From CAKSHC01 sp045594545 (GTDB lineage: Bacteria; Bacillota; Clostridia; Oscillospirales; UMGS1783): a stretch of DNA of 11,749 nucleotides. The stretch lies in contig JAZNYQ010000069.1 of the NCBI GenBank assembly GCA_045594545.1, forward strand, positions 1 to 11,749, written 5' to 3'. Position numbers and translations under genes: made by a program. Shown here in pieces: positions 11,609 to 11,749 of this stretch. Every line of letters begins with the position of its first letter. The stretch's first letter is position 1. The notes beneath the pieces were generated by a model. That model had not been told where the DNA came from, did no database searches, and saw only the letters and a program-made list of their open reading frames with translations.

Positions 11609-11749
11609 TAACGGATTCTGCCCTATTTCGCAATATCTCGGATTAAGCCATATCGTTATTCGTCTCAATGGAAAAATGGCTTAAAACCCCGTTTCCGTGC
11701 AAATAAAACAAAATGGAAAAATTAAAGGGTTTATGGATGGGATTTAATA
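11609..11749. repeat. Terminal direct repeat, right copy (circular overlap)
   Basis: This is the second exact copy of bases 1-141. On the circle it is the same DNA as the left copy, so the sequence downstream of the last plus-strand gene continues directly into base 142 and then into the 3' end of the minus-strand operon. Confidence 0.95.

Noticed and set aside
1..11749. Long terminal repeats or provirus attachment sites at the window ends
   Set aside because: The repeat is exact, exactly at both contig ends, and 141 bases long, which is best explained by circular assembly overlap; no integrase or tRNA gene is present.
1..11749. CRISPR array, rRNA or tRNA gene
   Set aside because: No regular repeat-spacer pattern, cloverleaf or rRNA-like segment was seen on either strand.

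Overview
The window looks like the complete circular genome of a small archaeal virus. The first 141 bases are repeated exactly at the end (1-141 = 11609-11749), so the unique molecule is about 11,608 bp. Archaeal features include AT-rich TATA boxes about 25-28 bases upstream of starts, at least one probably leaderless gene, dense GGAGG/GGTG Shine-Dalgarno sites, and virion-type membrane proteins. None of the 27 confidently placed genes ends in TAG (about 22 TGA, 5 TAA). That would fit a pyrrolysine-using methanogen host such as Methanomassiliicoccales, but the host is an inference. No rRNA, tRNA, CRISPR array, integrase, polymerase or classical Rep gene is visible.

The genome has three transcription units. 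(1) Minus strand 2688->151: twelve tiny, almost gapless genes (50-135 aa) joined by ATGA/TGATG overlaps. They encode a winged-helix protein, a ribbon-helix-helix-like protein, a DUF3970-like protein, a Lar-like zinc ribbon, four other cysteine-rich proteins, a 50-aa membrane peptide and three unknowns. This looks like a regulatory or host-interaction block. (2) Minus strand 6042->3039: eight coupled genes with two tail-anchored proteins, a P-loop ATPase of the Zot/packaging type, three small membrane proteins (64, 95 and 31 aa) and two soluble unknowns; probably morphogenesis. (3) Plus strand 6134->11554: seven virion genes. These are two small two-helix proteins resembling spindle-shaped-virus major capsid proteins, two tandem three-helix membrane proteins, and three large membrane-anchored ectodomain proteins. 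The last of these carries a BspA-type leucine-rich-repeat domain and is probably a receptor-binding protein.

Noncoding DNA is limited. The 91-bp divergent promoter region at 6043-6133 drives units 2 and 3. The 350-bp region 2689-3038 holds the unit 1 promoter, G-rich tracts, a palindromic TATA box and a possible 33-aa leaderless ORF. The roughly 204-bp region at the circular junction (11555-11608 plus 1-150) is where units 1 and 3 converge; it contains inverted and direct repeats and T-rich terminators, and is a candidate origin.

The gene set suggests a membrane-containing, spindle-shaped-like or otherwise pleomorphic virus whose genome replication relies on host enzymes. Most proteins have no family I can name. 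The most notable features are the BspA-LRR domain in the terminal spike, an IG[ST]xLxP membrane motif shared by both capsid candidates and that spike, a roughly threefold excess of GATC, and the dense operon of unannotated microproteins.
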